Position numbers and translations under genes: made by a program
Assembly (NCBI GenBank): GCA_964596125.1
Contig: CAZQRP010000003.1
Location: 124,001-188,000, forward strand
From: CAZQRP01 sp964596125
GTDB lineage: Bacteria; Chloroflexota; Dehalococcoidia; GIF9; UBA5629
Direction of reading: 5' to 3'
DNA length: 64,000 bases
Notes under the pieces: model-generated
What the model was told of the DNA's origin: nothing
Seen by the model: only the letters and a program-made list of their open reading frames with translations
The model's database searches: none
Shown: one piece after another, positions 26,011 to 36,114 of the stretch
Layout of the letters: each line of letters begins with the position of its first letter
Position numbering within the stretch: the first letter of the stretch is position 1

Positions 26011-27207
26011 ATGTTGAAGGACAAGACCATAGTATTGGGAGTCACCGGCAGTATAGCTGCCTATAAAGCTGCTGAACTTGCCAGTCAGTTAACCCAGGCA
26101 GGAGCCAGGGTGGAAGTCATTATGACTGAATCAGCTACCGAGTTCATAACAGCACTCACCTTTCGCAATATAACGGGCAGGCCCGTGGTTACGAAAATGT
26201 TTGAGTTAACCTCCGAATATAGTGTAGAGCATGTGGCCCTGGCTGAAGCGGCAGACATAGTTGTCATCGCTCCTGCTACAGCTAACCTCATCGCCAGGCT
26301 AGCTGCTGGTATAGCCGATGATATGCTGACCTGTACAGTCCTGGCAACCAAAGCGCCGGTGATTATAGCCCCAGCAATGAATGTAAATATGTATGAAAAT
26401 TCCATTACTCAAGACAACATTGACAAACTTAAAGCCCGAGAATTCACCTTCGTGGGTCCTGATTACGGCCGTCTTGCCTCGGGCAAATTGGGTATGGGAC
26501 GCCTGGTTGATGTAAACGAGATTTTTAACGCCGTCTGTCAGGTATTAAGCAAAAGCGGTGATCTGATCGGGAAACGGATCGTGATAACCGCCGGTGGGAC
26601 CGAGGAGCCAATTGACCCGGTCCGGTGCTTAACGAACCGCTCCTCAGGCAAAATGGGTTATGCTCTGGCAGAAGCAGCCCGCGACCGCGGCGCTCATGTA
26701 ACTTTAATCACTGCGCCCAGCACACTGGCTAAACCAGTCGGTGTAGATATAATCGATATCTGCACGGCGCAGGAGATGTATGAGGCCGTAAAGAAAGCCA
26801 CCGAACAAGCTGACACCCTAATAATGGCAGCAGCAGTAGCCGACTACCGGCCGGCAAAGGTCTCCAGGGAAAAGATAAAGCGGCATGCTTACTCTGAACT
26901 GATATTAGAACTGGAGAAAACACCTGATATCCTCGGGGAAGTAAGAGGCAATTTTATGCGAATTGGCTTCGCTGCCGAAACGGAGAATCTGGTTGCCAAT
27001 GCCAGGGAAAAGCTCAGTACCAAGCAGCTTGACCTCATTGTCGCCAATGACATTACAGCTACTGACAGCGGCATTGGCGCCGATAATAACCAGGTAGTCA
27101 TAATAGACCGTGAAGGTAAAACAGAGGAATTACCTCTTCTGGCTAAAAGAGAAGTTGCTGATAGAATTCTGGATAAGGTAGCTCAAGCCCTTGCTAAAAG
27201 AAAGTGA
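26011..27207 (+). CDS. coaBC: Bifunctional phosphopantothenoylcysteine decarboxylase / phosphopantothenate-cysteine ligase
   Basis: Performs steps two and three of coenzyme A synthesis. The N-terminal flavoprotein (CoaC) domain shows GVTGSIAAYKAAELAS, the VEHVALAEAAD region with the active-site His, and APAMNVNMYEN. The C-terminal CoaB domain begins near residue 187 with RIVITAGGTEEPIDPVR and includes NRSSGKMGYALAEAA and MAAAVADYRP. At 398 residues both halves are full length. AGGGGAATAAAG precedes the ATG. Confidence 0.97.
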   Translation: MLKDKTIVLGVTGSIAAYKAAELASQLTQAGARVEVIMTESATEFITALTFRNITGRPVVTKMFELTSEYSVEHVALAEAADIVVIAPATANLIARLAAGIADDMLTCTVLATKAPVIIAPAMNVNMYENSITQDNIDKLKAREFTFVGPDYGRLASGKLGMGRLVDVNEIFNAVCQVLSKSGDLIGKRIVITAGGTEEPIDPVRCLTNRSSGKMGYALAEAARDRGAHVTLITAPSTLAKPVGVDIIDICTAQEMYEAVKKATEQADTLIMAAAVADYRPAKVSREKIKRHAYSELILELEKTPDILGEVRGNFMRIGFAAETENLVANAREKLSTKQLDLIVANDITATDSGIGADNNQVVIIDREGKTEELPLLAKREVADRILDKVAQALAKRK

Positions 27208-27281
27208 TAACAGAAACATCAGCTTCACCAGCGATTATCACAAATCGCACAATAGTTTCACCTAAAATTGAAGTTACGTAA

Positions 27282-29945
27282 ATGTCAGAGATTTCAAAAG
27301 CGTACGAACCCGGAAAAGTTGAACAGAAGTGGTATCAATTCTGGATGGAGCAGGGTTACTTTACGCCGGAAATCGATCACGCCAAACAACCATTCGTTAT
27401 AATAATGCCACCTCCTAACGTCACCGGTGAACTTCATGTGGGGCATGCTTTAACGGCAACGCTGGAGGATATTATGGTCAGGTGGCACCGGATGAAGGGC
27501 GAACCAACTTTGTGGTTGCCTGGCGTTGATCATGCCGGCATTGCTACTCAAGTGGTCGTGGAGCAGCAGCTATTAGAAGAAGGAATGGACCGACACGAAT
27601 TAGGCAGGGAGAAATTCATCGAGCGTGTCTGGGAATGGGTGAGCCAGTCACGGGCGTCAATTAGCTATCAACATCAGCGATTGGGAGTTTCCTGCGACTG
27701 GACCCGGGAGCGTTTCACACTCGATGAAGGACCGGCTAAGGCAGTGCGTACCGCCTTCGTGCGTCTGTATCATAAGGGCTTGATTTATCAAGGTGAGCGG
27801 ATCATCAACTGGTGTCCCCGCTGTCAGACAGCTCTTTCCGACCTGGAGGTCCAGCACAAGGATATAACAGGCAATCTCTATTACCTGCGTTATCCTTTAG
27901 CTGAAGGGGATGGCTTTGTTACGGTAGCCACAACTCGTCCTGAGACATACCTCGGCGATACCGCCGTAGCAGTTAATCCCGAAGACAAGCGTTTCCAGGG
28001 TCTGGTAGACAAGAAGGTCGTTCTTCCGGTAATTGGAAGGGTAATCCCTATCATCGCCGATAGTGCTGTCGATCCTTCATTTGGCACCGGTGCGGTCAAG
28101 ATCACTCCATCTCATGATCCGGTGGACTTCGAAATGTCCCAGCGCCAGGGCCTGCCTGTAATAAATATACTGAATCCTGATGCCACAATGAATGAACAGG
28201 CTGGCCCCTATGCCGGGCTCGACCGGTTTAGCTGCCGCCAGAAGATAGTAGAAGACTTCGAGAAAGCCGGACTGCTGGAGAAGATCGAGCCGCATTCTCA
28301 TGCCGTAGGACACTGTGACCGGTGTCAGACGATGATTGAGCCGGAGGTCAGCAAGCAGTGGTTCGTTAAGGTGGCACCTCTGGCCGAAGCGGCAATCAAA
28401 GCGGTTACCGATGGACGTATAAAAATCGTCCCGGAACGATTCAGCAAAGTATATTTGAACTGGATGGAGAATATCCGTGACTGGTGTATCAGCAGGCAGC
28501 TTTGGTGGGGTCATCGCATTCCGGTCTGGTATTGTCAGAAGTGCCATGAACTGATAGTAGCTATTGATGAGCCCTCAACGTGCAGTCATTGCGGCTCATC
28601 TGAGATTACCCAGGACCCCGACGTGCTCGACACATGGTTTAGCTCGGCTCTATGGACACATTCAACTCTGGGCTGGCCCGATACTACCGAAGACCTGGCT
28701 TATTTTTACCCCACCTCTGTCATGGAAACCGGCTATGACATCCTGTTCTTTTGGGTGGCTAGAATGATCATGATGGGGCTGGAAGATATTGGGGACATCC
28801 CGTTCCACACTGTTTATCTACACGGGCTGGTCCGGGACGAGAAAGGTGAAAAGATGAGCAAAGTACGGAGGAATGTTCTGAGTCCGGTCAGTGCCATAGA
28901 TGAATACGGTACCGATGCCCTTCGATATGCCATAACTACCGGTACTTCTCCCGGAAACGACATTAATCTCGGCCAGCACAAACTGGAAGCAGGACGTAAT
29001 TTCGCTAATAAGATATGGAATGCGTCCCGGTTTGTGCTTCAAAGCCTTGAGTCCGAGCCACTTAAAGACCCGGCACCGGGACAGTCGGCTTTGAAGCGCC
29101 CGCAGGCATTGGAAGACCGCTGGATTCTGAGTCGGCTTAATCACGTTATCCTGGATGTCAACGGGATGATTGCAGAATACCAGTTCGGTGAGGCTGAACG
29201 GCAGATTCACGAGTTCTTCTGGGGCGAATACTGTGACTGGTACATTGAAATTGCCAAGCTCCATTTATCTCAGAGAGGGTCTTCACATTTACCTGTCCTG
29301 GCCTTTGTGCTGGAAACGACACTTCGCCTTCTTCATCCGTTCATGCCGTTTATTACCGAGGACCTCTGGCAAAACCTGAAGCCGCGACTTCCTGATGGAA
29401 TTCTCAACTCAAACTCTATCATGGTTATGCCATACCCTACCGTTGATAAGAAGGCTTTTGATCCGGAGGCTGAACGAGTGATGAGTTCGCTCATCGAAAT
29501 TATACGCTCTATTCGTAATGCCCGTGCTCAGTATAAAGTAGCAGCGTCGAAATGGATTGAAGCCCATGTCTACGCTAATGAGCTTACTGCGGATATAGCC
29601 TCACAGTCCAGGGCTATAGAAACACTGGCTAAAACCAGACCCTTGACCATCTCAAGCCGTGACCTGAGGCAAACAAAAGGAGAAAAGGCACTGGTAATAG
29701 TATTGAAGGAAAGCGAGGTTGTTTTACCCTGGGCAGACATAGTTGACTTAGTTGCTGAACGGAAACGCCTGGAAAAAGAAATCAGCGTAAACAGGGGAGA
29801 AATTGACCGACTGGAACAGAGATTGAAAGATACTGCTTTCGTTTCCAGGGCACCTGCAGCCGTCGTGGACAAGGAGCGAGCAAGACTCGAGTCGCATAAA
29901 GATAAGTTGTCAAGGCTGGAGCAAGAGCTGGACCAACTCAGCTAA
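27282..29945 (+). CDS. valS: Valyl-tRNA synthetase
   Basis: Class I synthetase charging tRNA-Val. The HIGH-type motif is PPPNVTGELHVGHAL near residues 46-60. A CP1 editing domain follows, with zinc-binding-type CxxC pairs (NWCPRCQTAL; WYCQKCHE and CSHCGS). The second signature reads KMSKV in GEKMSKVRRN, a small departure from KMSKS. The anticodon-binding domain and the C-terminal coiled-coil arm (VAERKRLEKEISVNRGEI) are complete; 887 residues. The start lacks a strong ribosome-binding site. The end overlaps the opposite-strand gene by 4 bp. Confidence 0.98.
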   Translation: MSEISKAYEPGKVEQKWYQFWMEQGYFTPEIDHAKQPFVIIMPPPNVTGELHVGHALTATLEDIMVRWHRMKGEPTLWLPGVDHAGIATQVVVEQQLLEEGMDRHELGREKFIERVWEWVSQSRASISYQHQRLGVSCDWTRERFTLDEGPAKAVRTAFVRLYHKGLIYQGERIINWCPRCQTALSDLEVQHKDITGNLYYLRYPLAEGDGFVTVATTRPETYLGDTAVAVNPEDKRFQGLVDKKVVLPVIGRVIPIIADSAVDPSFGTGAVKITPSHDPVDFEMSQRQGLPVINILNPDATMNEQAGPYAGLDRFSCRQKIVEDFEKAGLLEKIEPHSHAVGHCDRCQTMIEPEVSKQWFVKVAPLAEAAIKAVTDGRIKIVPERFSKVYLNWMENIRDWCISRQLWWGHRIPVWYCQKCHELIVAIDEPSTCSHCGSSEITQDPDVLDTWFSSALWTHSTLGWPDTTEDLAYFYPTSVMETGYDILFFWVARMIMMGLEDIGDIPFHTVYLHGLVRDEKGEKMSKVRRNVLSPVSAIDEYGTDALRYAITTGTSPGNDINLGQHKLEAGRNFANKIWNASRFVLQSLESEPLKDPAPGQSALKRPQALEDRWILSRLNHVILDVNGMIAEYQFGEAERQIHEFFWGEYCDWYIEIAKLHLSQRGSSHLPVLAFVLETTLRLLHPFMPFITEDLWQNLKPRLPDGILNSNSIMVMPYPTVDKKAFDPEAERVMSSLIEIIRSIRNARAQYKVAASKWIEAHVYANELTADIASQSRAIETLAKTRPLTISSRDLRQTKGEKALVIVLKESEVVLPWADIVDLVAERKRLEKEISVNRGEIDRLEQRLKDTAFVSRAPAAVVDKERARLESHKDKLSRLEQELDQLS

Positions 29946-30619
29946 AGGCCAGGTTTTTTCAGAGCCAGGTTGTGTTGCAGATGCGTTAGAGCTTTCTTGG
30001 TATCACTAGCCACACGTGATTTATCGCTATTCTTCAGCCGGTATTTAAATAGCCAGTACGTGAACTCTTTAAGCTCATTCAAGTTCGTGAGTTTTCGTTT
30101 TGGATATCGTTTTTCTTTTCTGAAACTGTCAAGTAATACCCTCTGGCTCATGCCGTAGATTCTCTCATAGGCTTTCTCCAAATCATCATCATATTTACTG
30201 AAGCCTAAAGCTCGCCGCTCCTTACGAATCTCGCCGACCACGGCCCAAACTAAGGCCTCTTCAACCAGAACGCCGTAAAGATAGTTCAGGTAAGCCCGAT
30301 ACTTCGCTGTACCGATTAATTTCTTAAACTCCTCCTTGGTAAACTCCAAAGGCGGTCGGTCGAAGAAAAGAAGGTCAATTCTCTCTTTTTCCGGAACAAG
30401 ATCGCTTATCTCCTCGCAGAGTCGTTCCGCCAGCACCAGCCAGTCGAAAGCTTCACCATCAATCAGATACAGATAATGGCGTCCACTATAGTTTTCCTCG
30501 GAACTACTCCACAATTTGATAGCTTCAAGTAAAGCCAGATACCAGTGTTTACCATCAGCCACGGTCTCTTTAAGGTGCTGTATTGCCCGCAGGTCACGCT
30601 CTGTCCCATCATTTACCAT
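29942..30619 (-). CDS. Conserved-looking soluble protein of unknown function
   Basis: I do not recognise a family. The product is mainly helical and charged, rich in aromatic residues (HYLYLIDGEAFDWLVLAERL; KYRAYLNYLYGVLVEEALVW), with no signal peptide or membrane segment and no cysteine cluster. The start at 30619 follows AAAGGTGAG at good distance and gives 225 residues; an ATG at 30643, 4 bp after the polX stop and behind GGGAGG, is the alternative. It is second in a polX operon and convergent with valS, so a link to DNA repair is possible but rests only on position. Confidence 0.7.
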   Translation of the reverse strand: MVNDGTERDLRAIQHLKETVADGKHWYLALLEAIKLWSSSEENYSGRHYLYLIDGEAFDWLVLAERLCEEISDLVPEKERIDLLFFDRPPLEFTKEEFKKLIGTAKYRAYLNYLYGVLVEEALVWAVVGEIRKERRALGFSKYDDDLEKAYERIYGMSQRVLLDSFRKEKRYPKRKLTNLNELKEFTYWLFKYRLKNSDKSRVASDTKKALTHLQHNLALKKPGL

Positions 30620-30647
30620 ATCAGGCTCACCTTTCGATGGCATTCTT

Positions 30648-32369
30648 TCAGTAGCCTCCCTTTAACAGCAGCAGTATCTCTTCGACTGGCCTGGTATTGA
30701 TTATATGTTCAGCCTGGCACCAGCCTCGGCGGGCAATGCCAACACCAAAGCGCATTAATTCTAACTGAGCACTACTATGAGCATCAGTGCCTAAAGCTAG
30801 TTTTACTCCCAGTTCATGTGCTCGCTGGATATGAACATCATTCAGATCAAGCCGGCTGGGCATAGCATTGATTTCCAGGGCTTTATTGTGTTTGGCTGCT
30901 GACCGGAAAACAGCTTCGAGATCGACAGCTACCGGTTCTCGCTCGCCGAGGAGACGACAGGTCGGGTGAGCAATGATATCAACATTCGGATTCTCTATAG
31001 CCCCCAGAATGCGCCTGGTTATTCGTTCTTCGCTCTGCGCCATACCTGAGTGAATGGCAGCAATCACTATATCGAGACCGGATAAAAGCTCTTGGGGCAA
31101 GTCTAAACTGCCGTCAGCACGGATATCTACCTCCATCCCAGAAAGGATATGGATACCACGAAGACGTTGATTGATTTGCTTAATCTCATCAATCTGTCGT
31201 CTCAGCCGTTCCACGGTAAGTCCATGAGCGATACCAAGACCACCTGAATGATCAGTAATCGCCAGATATTGATAGCCAAGTGATTTAGCTGCTAAGGCCA
31301 TGGCTTCTATAGACTCGTGGCCATCGCTCCATTCGGTATGAGTATGGAGGTCTCCCTTTATATCCGACGAGTCAATGAGCTTTGGAACAACGCCCTTTTC
31401 AGCAAGTTCAATTTCATTCTGGCCTTCTCGCAGCTCCGGCGGGATATATTGAAGTCCCAGTCTCAGGTAGAAGTCTTCCTCCGTAGCAAACTTTTCCAGT
31501 CTATCGCTTGTCAACTCAGTGATACCATATTCACTCAGCTTTAGACCCTGCTTCTGCCCTCTTAGTCGTAAGATAATATTATGCTGCTTACTACCTGTAA
31601 AATACTGAAGCAAAGAGCCAAAGGAGTCATGCTCCACCATTCTAAGGTCAGCTTGAAGTCCACCCGGCAGAATAACACTGGCCTTGGTTGAACCTCTGGC
31701 CAGTACCTCCTTTATCTGCGGAAGGGAGACAAAGGTAGTAATAACCCTTTCAGGACTATCAGCCGTGCCCATGAGATCAATGTCACCTACTGTCTCTCTA
31801 AAACGACGCAGGCTGCCGGCACTGGTTACATTTCTCACTCCGGGCAGACCGCTCAGAGTATGAAGAATCTCTTCTACAACAGGCAGAGCTTCGCCTATGG
31901 GAATGCGCTGGTCCTTACGGCGCAGGGCTTGAATCTGGTGTAAAATGTTATCAGCCGTCTTATCACCCAGGCGGAACATACTTGCCACCCTCCCATCCCT
32001 GATAGCCTGTTCCACATCATTCACCGACTTCACTCCCAGTTCACTGAGCTTTTTTGCCGTCTTGGGACCAACGCCTGGAATTTCCAGAAGATTGGTTATG
32101 CCTTCGGGGAATTCGGCTTTAAGGTCCTCATAGTAACCCAACTTCCCGCTCGTTATCAGCTCAGTAGTCTTCTTGGCTATCGCCTCACCCACACCAGGAA
32201 TTTTCACCAGATCCTCACCCTCCTCTACCATAATTTCAATTTCCTTAGGTAGGTGCTCGATGGTCCGAGCCGCACGCTGATAAGCCCGGACTTTAAACTG
32301 GTTTTCCCCTTTTAGTTCAAGCAGATCGGCAATATCCTGAAACACCTTGGCAACAGCAGTATTTTTCAT
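30648..32369 (-). CDS. polX: DNA polymerase X with C-terminal PHP nuclease domain
   Basis: Repair polymerase fused to a PHP phosphoesterase. Order: N-terminal 8-kDa-like helical domain, helix-hairpin-helix motifs KIPGVGEAIAKKT and EIPGVGPKTAKKL, a palm with SAGSLRRFRETVGDIDL (metal-binding Asp pair near residues 194-196), then the PHP domain with GDLHTHTEWSDGHES, ITDHSGG, HSGMAQ, IIAHPTCRLLGERE and GTDAHSS. At 573 residues it is the normal bacterial form, acting in gap filling in base excision repair. It lies 78 bp behind secA. Confidence 0.96.
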   Translation of the reverse strand: MKNTAVAKVFQDIADLLELKGENQFKVRAYQRAARTIEHLPKEIEIMVEEGEDLVKIPGVGEAIAKKTTELITSGKLGYYEDLKAEFPEGITNLLEIPGVGPKTAKKLSELGVKSVNDVEQAIRDGRVASMFRLGDKTADNILHQIQALRRKDQRIPIGEALPVVEEILHTLSGLPGVRNVTSAGSLRRFRETVGDIDLMGTADSPERVITTFVSLPQIKEVLARGSTKASVILPGGLQADLRMVEHDSFGSLLQYFTGSKQHNIILRLRGQKQGLKLSEYGITELTSDRLEKFATEEDFYLRLGLQYIPPELREGQNEIELAEKGVVPKLIDSSDIKGDLHTHTEWSDGHESIEAMALAAKSLGYQYLAITDHSGGLGIAHGLTVERLRRQIDEIKQINQRLRGIHILSGMEVDIRADGSLDLPQELLSGLDIVIAAIHSGMAQSEERITRRILGAIENPNVDIIAHPTCRLLGEREPVAVDLEAVFRSAAKHNKALEINAMPSRLDLNDVHIQRAHELGVKLALGTDAHSSAQLELMRFGVGIARRGWCQAEHIINTRPVEEILLLLKGGY

Positions 32370-32447
32370 TGGCCTTATCCGATTATTTCGCTATGAATAT
32401 AATAGACCAAAGCCAGTGAGAAATAAAATGAAGCGGCAGGGAATACT

Positions 32448-35075
32448 CTATCTCCCGCAGCAGTGCTTATATTTCTTACCCGAGCCGCATGGGCAAGGAT
32501 CGTTGCGGCCAATTTTTCTACCTGCGGGGACGGCAACTTTTTGTGGCTGTCTCTGTACCGGGGCTTCCTTTGTGGTAATACTGGCTTTATAGATGGTATG
32601 GACGAGGTCATGCTGGATATTGGCCAGCAAACTGTCAAACAGGGCATGACCTTCTGTTTTATACATAACCAGCGGCTCAATCTGTCTCACTGCATACAGT
32701 CCAACTCTCTGACGCAGGTGGTCCATAGCTGTGAGATGTTCCTTCCACAGGTTGTCTATCGTTCGCAGCATTACCAATCTTTCTAACAGTCGCATATTAT
32801 CGGAACCTAATTCCTTCTCCCGCTGCTCGTACAACTTCTCAGCATACTCAATCATCTCTTCCTCGATTTGCTCTGGCTTCATCCCGGATAAAATATTAGC
32901 ATTTAGCTGAGGTGAGAAGGGAAAGATACCGGTAGCATCTTCCATTAAACCGGTCAGATCGGGCTCAATAACGTCGTTACTGTAGCGTGCGGCTACCAGC
33001 CTCTGAATCTCGTCTTTCACCATCGACAATATATTCGCCTTCAGATCAGCACCACTCAATATTTTTTTTCGTTCAGAGTAGATTATCTCACGGTGCTTAT
33101 TAACAATATCATCATAGTCAACAAGATGCTTGCGGATATCAAAATGGTACCCCTCAACCTTGACCTGAGCATTTTCTATAGCCTTACTGACCATCGAATG
33201 CTCAATAGGTGTATTTTCATCCATGCCAGCCCAGCTCATAACGCCTTTAATTCTGTCACCTCCGAACCGGACGACAACATCATCCTCCAGTGAGATAAAG
33301 AAACGCGAACTTCCAGGGTCTCCCTGTCTTCCTGAGCGCCCCCTGAGCTGATTGTCAATGCGCCTGGATTCATGGCGTTCAGTACCTATAATATGCACTC
33401 CACCCAGTGCCACCACATTGTCGTGTTCCTTCTGCCATTCCTGCCACTGTTTGTCATTAGCTTCTGCACCATCGCTCTCAGGAGGTCTACCACCAAGTAT
33501 TATGTCAACACCACGGCCTGCCATATTGGTAGCTACGGTTACGGCACCTACCTTGCCAGCCTGGGCAATAATATCAGCTTCCCTCGTATGATTTTTGGCA
33601 TTAAGTACCTGATGCGGGATTCCTCTTCTTTTCAAAAGATCACTCAGCAGCTCCGACTTCTCGATCGAAACCGTGCCAATTAATATTGGCCTGCCTTGCT
33701 TGTTATAGTTCTCGATCTCATTGGCCACCGCCTTGAACTTAACTTCTTCATCCTTATAAATCTGGTCCCGTAAGTCTAAACGAATCATAGGTTCATTGGT
33801 AGGAATAATAACGACGTCCAGCTTGTATATCTTATAAAACTCCTCAGCCTCAGTAGCCGCTGTGCCTGTCATACCGGCTAATTTCTGGTAGAGACGGAAG
33901 TAATTCTGAAATGTGATGGTTGCCAAAGTCACACTTTCCCTTTGAATCTTAACCTTTTCTTTAGCTTCAATTGCCTGGTGCAATCCTTCAGAATACCTCC
34001 TGCCAAACATCAACCGACCGGTAAACTCGTCGACAATGATAACCTGTCTATCTTTATTAACCACATAGTCACGGTCCCTCTTGAATATGACCTGCGCTTT
34101 AAGAGCGTTCTCCAGGTATTGCGTTAAACCATAGTTAGCCGGATCATAAAGGCTGGGGGCCTTAAGCAGTCCTTCACTCCTAAGGATCTTTTCCATTCTG
34201 GTAATGCCATCATCAGTTAAGGTCACAGTACGGGTTTTTTCCTCTATGGTATAATCTTCATCCTGCTTTAGCTGCGTAACCGAGCGAGCGAAAATATAGT
34301 ATTTTTGCGTTGCTTCTTCGGCAGGACCGCTGATTATCAATGGAGTACGAGCTTCATCTATTAATATATTGTCCACCTCATCAACAATGGCATAGCTGAG
34401 AGCTCGCTGTACGCATTGAGAAAGGTCCAGGACCATATTATCTCTGAGGTAATCGAAGCCAAATTCGTTATTGGTACCGTATGTTATGTCCGCTTCATAG
34501 GCCTGGCGTCTGGTGATTGGACGGAAGAATGGCCAGCGATTGTCTATCGGTTCACAGCCAGGATCATAGAGGTACGCCGGAAGATATTCATCCGGGTTCT
34601 GCTGTGGGTATATACTGGCAACGCTCATGCCCAGCGCATGGTAAATGGGGCCCATCCAGTGAGCATCGCGCTTGGCCAGATAGTCATTCACTGTGACCAG
34701 GTGGCAGCCCAGACCGCTAAGAGCATTTAAATACAGAGGAAGAGTAGCTACCAGCGTCTTGCCTTCGCCCGTTTTCATCTCGGCGATTTTCCCCTGGTGA
34801 AGAACGATGCCACCCATAAGCTGGACATCGAAGTGACGCTGGCTTATGGTACGCCTGGCAGCTTCCCTGACTGCAGCGAAGGCTTCCGGTAACAGGTCAT
34901 CCAGAGTCTCTCCATTTGTCAGGCGAGACTTAAACTCCTCGGTCTTGGCACGAAGCTCAGCATCGCTGAGCTTCTGGAAATGCGGTTCCAGAGAATTTAT
35001 CTGGTCCACAACTGGCGTAAGACGCTTTAACTCTTTCTCGTTGGAATCACCGAGATGGGATAACCATTTAAACAT
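32448..35075 (-). CDS. secA: Preprotein translocase ATPase SecA
   Basis: Motor of the Sec export pathway at the inner membrane. Helicase-type motor signatures: MKTGEGKTLVA (Walker A), VDEVDNILIDEARTPLIISG, the preprotein-crosslinking region, ATNMAGRGVDIILGG, and GTERHESRRIDNQLRGRSGRQG. It ends with the zinc-binding SEC-C tail NDPCPCGSGKKYKHCCG, used for SecB and lipid contacts. At 875 residues it is complete. AGGAGAAG precedes the ATG, 8 bp behind prs. Confidence 0.98.
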   Translation of the reverse strand: MFKWLSHLGDSNEKELKRLTPVVDQINSLEPHFQKLSDAELRAKTEEFKSRLTNGETLDDLLPEAFAAVREAARRTISQRHFDVQLMGGIVLHQGKIAEMKTGEGKTLVATLPLYLNALSGLGCHLVTVNDYLAKRDAHWMGPIYHALGMSVASIYPQQNPDEYLPAYLYDPGCEPIDNRWPFFRPITRRQAYEADITYGTNNEFGFDYLRDNMVLDLSQCVQRALSYAIVDEVDNILIDEARTPLIISGPAEEATQKYYIFARSVTQLKQDEDYTIEEKTRTVTLTDDGITRMEKILRSEGLLKAPSLYDPANYGLTQYLENALKAQVIFKRDRDYVVNKDRQVIIVDEFTGRLMFGRRYSEGLHQAIEAKEKVKIQRESVTLATITFQNYFRLYQKLAGMTGTAATEAEEFYKIYKLDVVIIPTNEPMIRLDLRDQIYKDEEVKFKAVANEIENYNKQGRPILIGTVSIEKSELLSDLLKRRGIPHQVLNAKNHTREADIIAQAGKVGAVTVATNMAGRGVDIILGGRPPESDGAEANDKQWQEWQKEHDNVVALGGVHIIGTERHESRRIDNQLRGRSGRQGDPGSSRFFISLEDDVVVRFGGDRIKGVMSWAGMDENTPIEHSMVSKAIENAQVKVEGYHFDIRKHLVDYDDIVNKHREIIYSERKKILSGADLKANILSMVKDEIQRLVAARYSNDVIEPDLTGLMEDATGIFPFSPQLNANILSGMKPEQIEEEMIEYAEKLYEQREKELGSDNMRLLERLVMLRTIDNLWKEHLTAMDHLRQRVGLYAVRQIEPLVMYKTEGHALFDSLLANIQHDLVHTIYKASITTKEAPVQRQPQKVAVPAGRKIGRNDPCPCGSGKKYKHCCGR

Positions 35076-35083
35076 AACTTCTC

Positions 35084-36022
35084 CTATTCAAACAGGGCAC
35101 CTACAGATAGGCCAGTATGAATGCGCTTTATAGCCTCACCAATGAGCGGTGCTGTAGCCAGTACAGTGATTTTATCCAGCTTCTTACTGCCAGTGACCGG
35201 TATGGTATCGGTAACCACAACCTCTTTCACCGGCGACTTGGCTATCCGCTCAATGGCCTGCCCCGAAAGTACAGGATGAGTACAGCAGGAATAAACTTCA
35301 ACAGCTCCCTTTTCAAGGAGAGTGTTCGCAGCATTAACCAGAGAACCGGCCGTGTCTATCTCATCATCGACGGTCAAGGCACGCATTCCTTCAACCTCAC
35401 CGATTATATTAAGGGTCTGAGTGGCATCGATATTTCCAACTCGCCTTTTTTCGATAATGGCCAGTGGGGCATTCAGCTTAGCCGCCAGGTCTCGGGCATG
35501 CTTGGATATACCGATATCGGTTGCTATCACTACCAGATTGTCCAGTCCTTTCTTCTTCCAGTAATTGGCAAGGATAGTGAGAGCGGTGAGCTCATCAACC
35601 GGTATATTAAAGAAGCCCTGAATTTGAGCGGCGTGCAGGTCTACGGTTAATAGACGATTAGCGCCAGCGGTAGTAAGAAGGTCAGCAATTAACCGGGCAG
35701 TAATAGGTACCCGAGGCTGGTCTTTTTTATCGGTACGGCCATAACCGTAGTGAGGAATAACAGCAGTGATCCTGCCGGCCGAGGCCCGCTTGAAGGCATC
35801 TATCATGATGAGGAGCTCTACCAGATTTTTATTGACCGGAGAACATAGTGGCTGAACAACAAAGACATCTCGCTCGCGCACATTTTCTAAAATACGTACG
35901 AATATATTCTCATTGCTGAATTCAAAAATATCGGCCTGACCCAGTGGCGTATTCAGATATTCACATATGGCCTTGGCCAGAGTTGGGTGCGCATTACCTG
36001 TAAATACTTTCAGTTCATCCAT
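35084..36022 (-). CDS. prs: Ribose-phosphate pyrophosphokinase
   Basis: Makes PRPP from ribose 5-phosphate and ATP for nucleotide, histidine and tryptophan synthesis. Family segments: VFTGNAHPTLAKAICEYL, VRERDVFVVQPLCSPVN, IPHYGYGRTDKKDQPR, LTVDLHAAQIQGFF and the PRPP loop VDDEIDTAGSL. The ATG at 36022 follows GGGAG at normal spacing; 312 residues. It leads the prs-secA(-polX) run. Confidence 0.97.
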   Translation of the reverse strand: MDELKVFTGNAHPTLAKAICEYLNTPLGQADIFEFSNENIFVRILENVRERDVFVVQPLCSPVNKNLVELLIMIDAFKRASAGRITAVIPHYGYGRTDKKDQPRVPITARLIADLLTTAGANRLLTVDLHAAQIQGFFNIPVDELTALTILANYWKKKGLDNLVVIATDIGISKHARDLAAKLNAPLAIIEKRRVGNIDATQTLNIIGEVEGMRALTVDDEIDTAGSLVNAANTLLEKGAVEVYSCCTHPVLSGQAIERIAKSPVKEVVVTDTIPVTGSKKLDKITVLATAPLIGEAIKRIHTGLSVGALFE

Positions 36023-36100
36023 AAACAACTCCCAGCATATTTCTCGGTTACCGATAATTATATCACCAATAGGTTACTACAGCCCAACAAGGGTTTTGAG

Positions 36101-36106
36101 TATAAT
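36101..36106 (+). promoter_or_regulatory. -10 element placed for a leaderless nth transcript
   Basis: A perfect TATAAT ends only 8 bp before the ATG at 36115, so transcription would begin at or next to the start codon. No good -35 is seen at 17 bp. Leaderless messages occur in several deep-branching bacteria. Confidence 0.4.
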
Positions 36107-36114
36107 TCTCCTCC

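Noticed and set aside
27208..27281. T-box leader before valS
   Set aside because: The gap is only 74 bp and shows neither a specifier stem nor the conserved T-box sequence.
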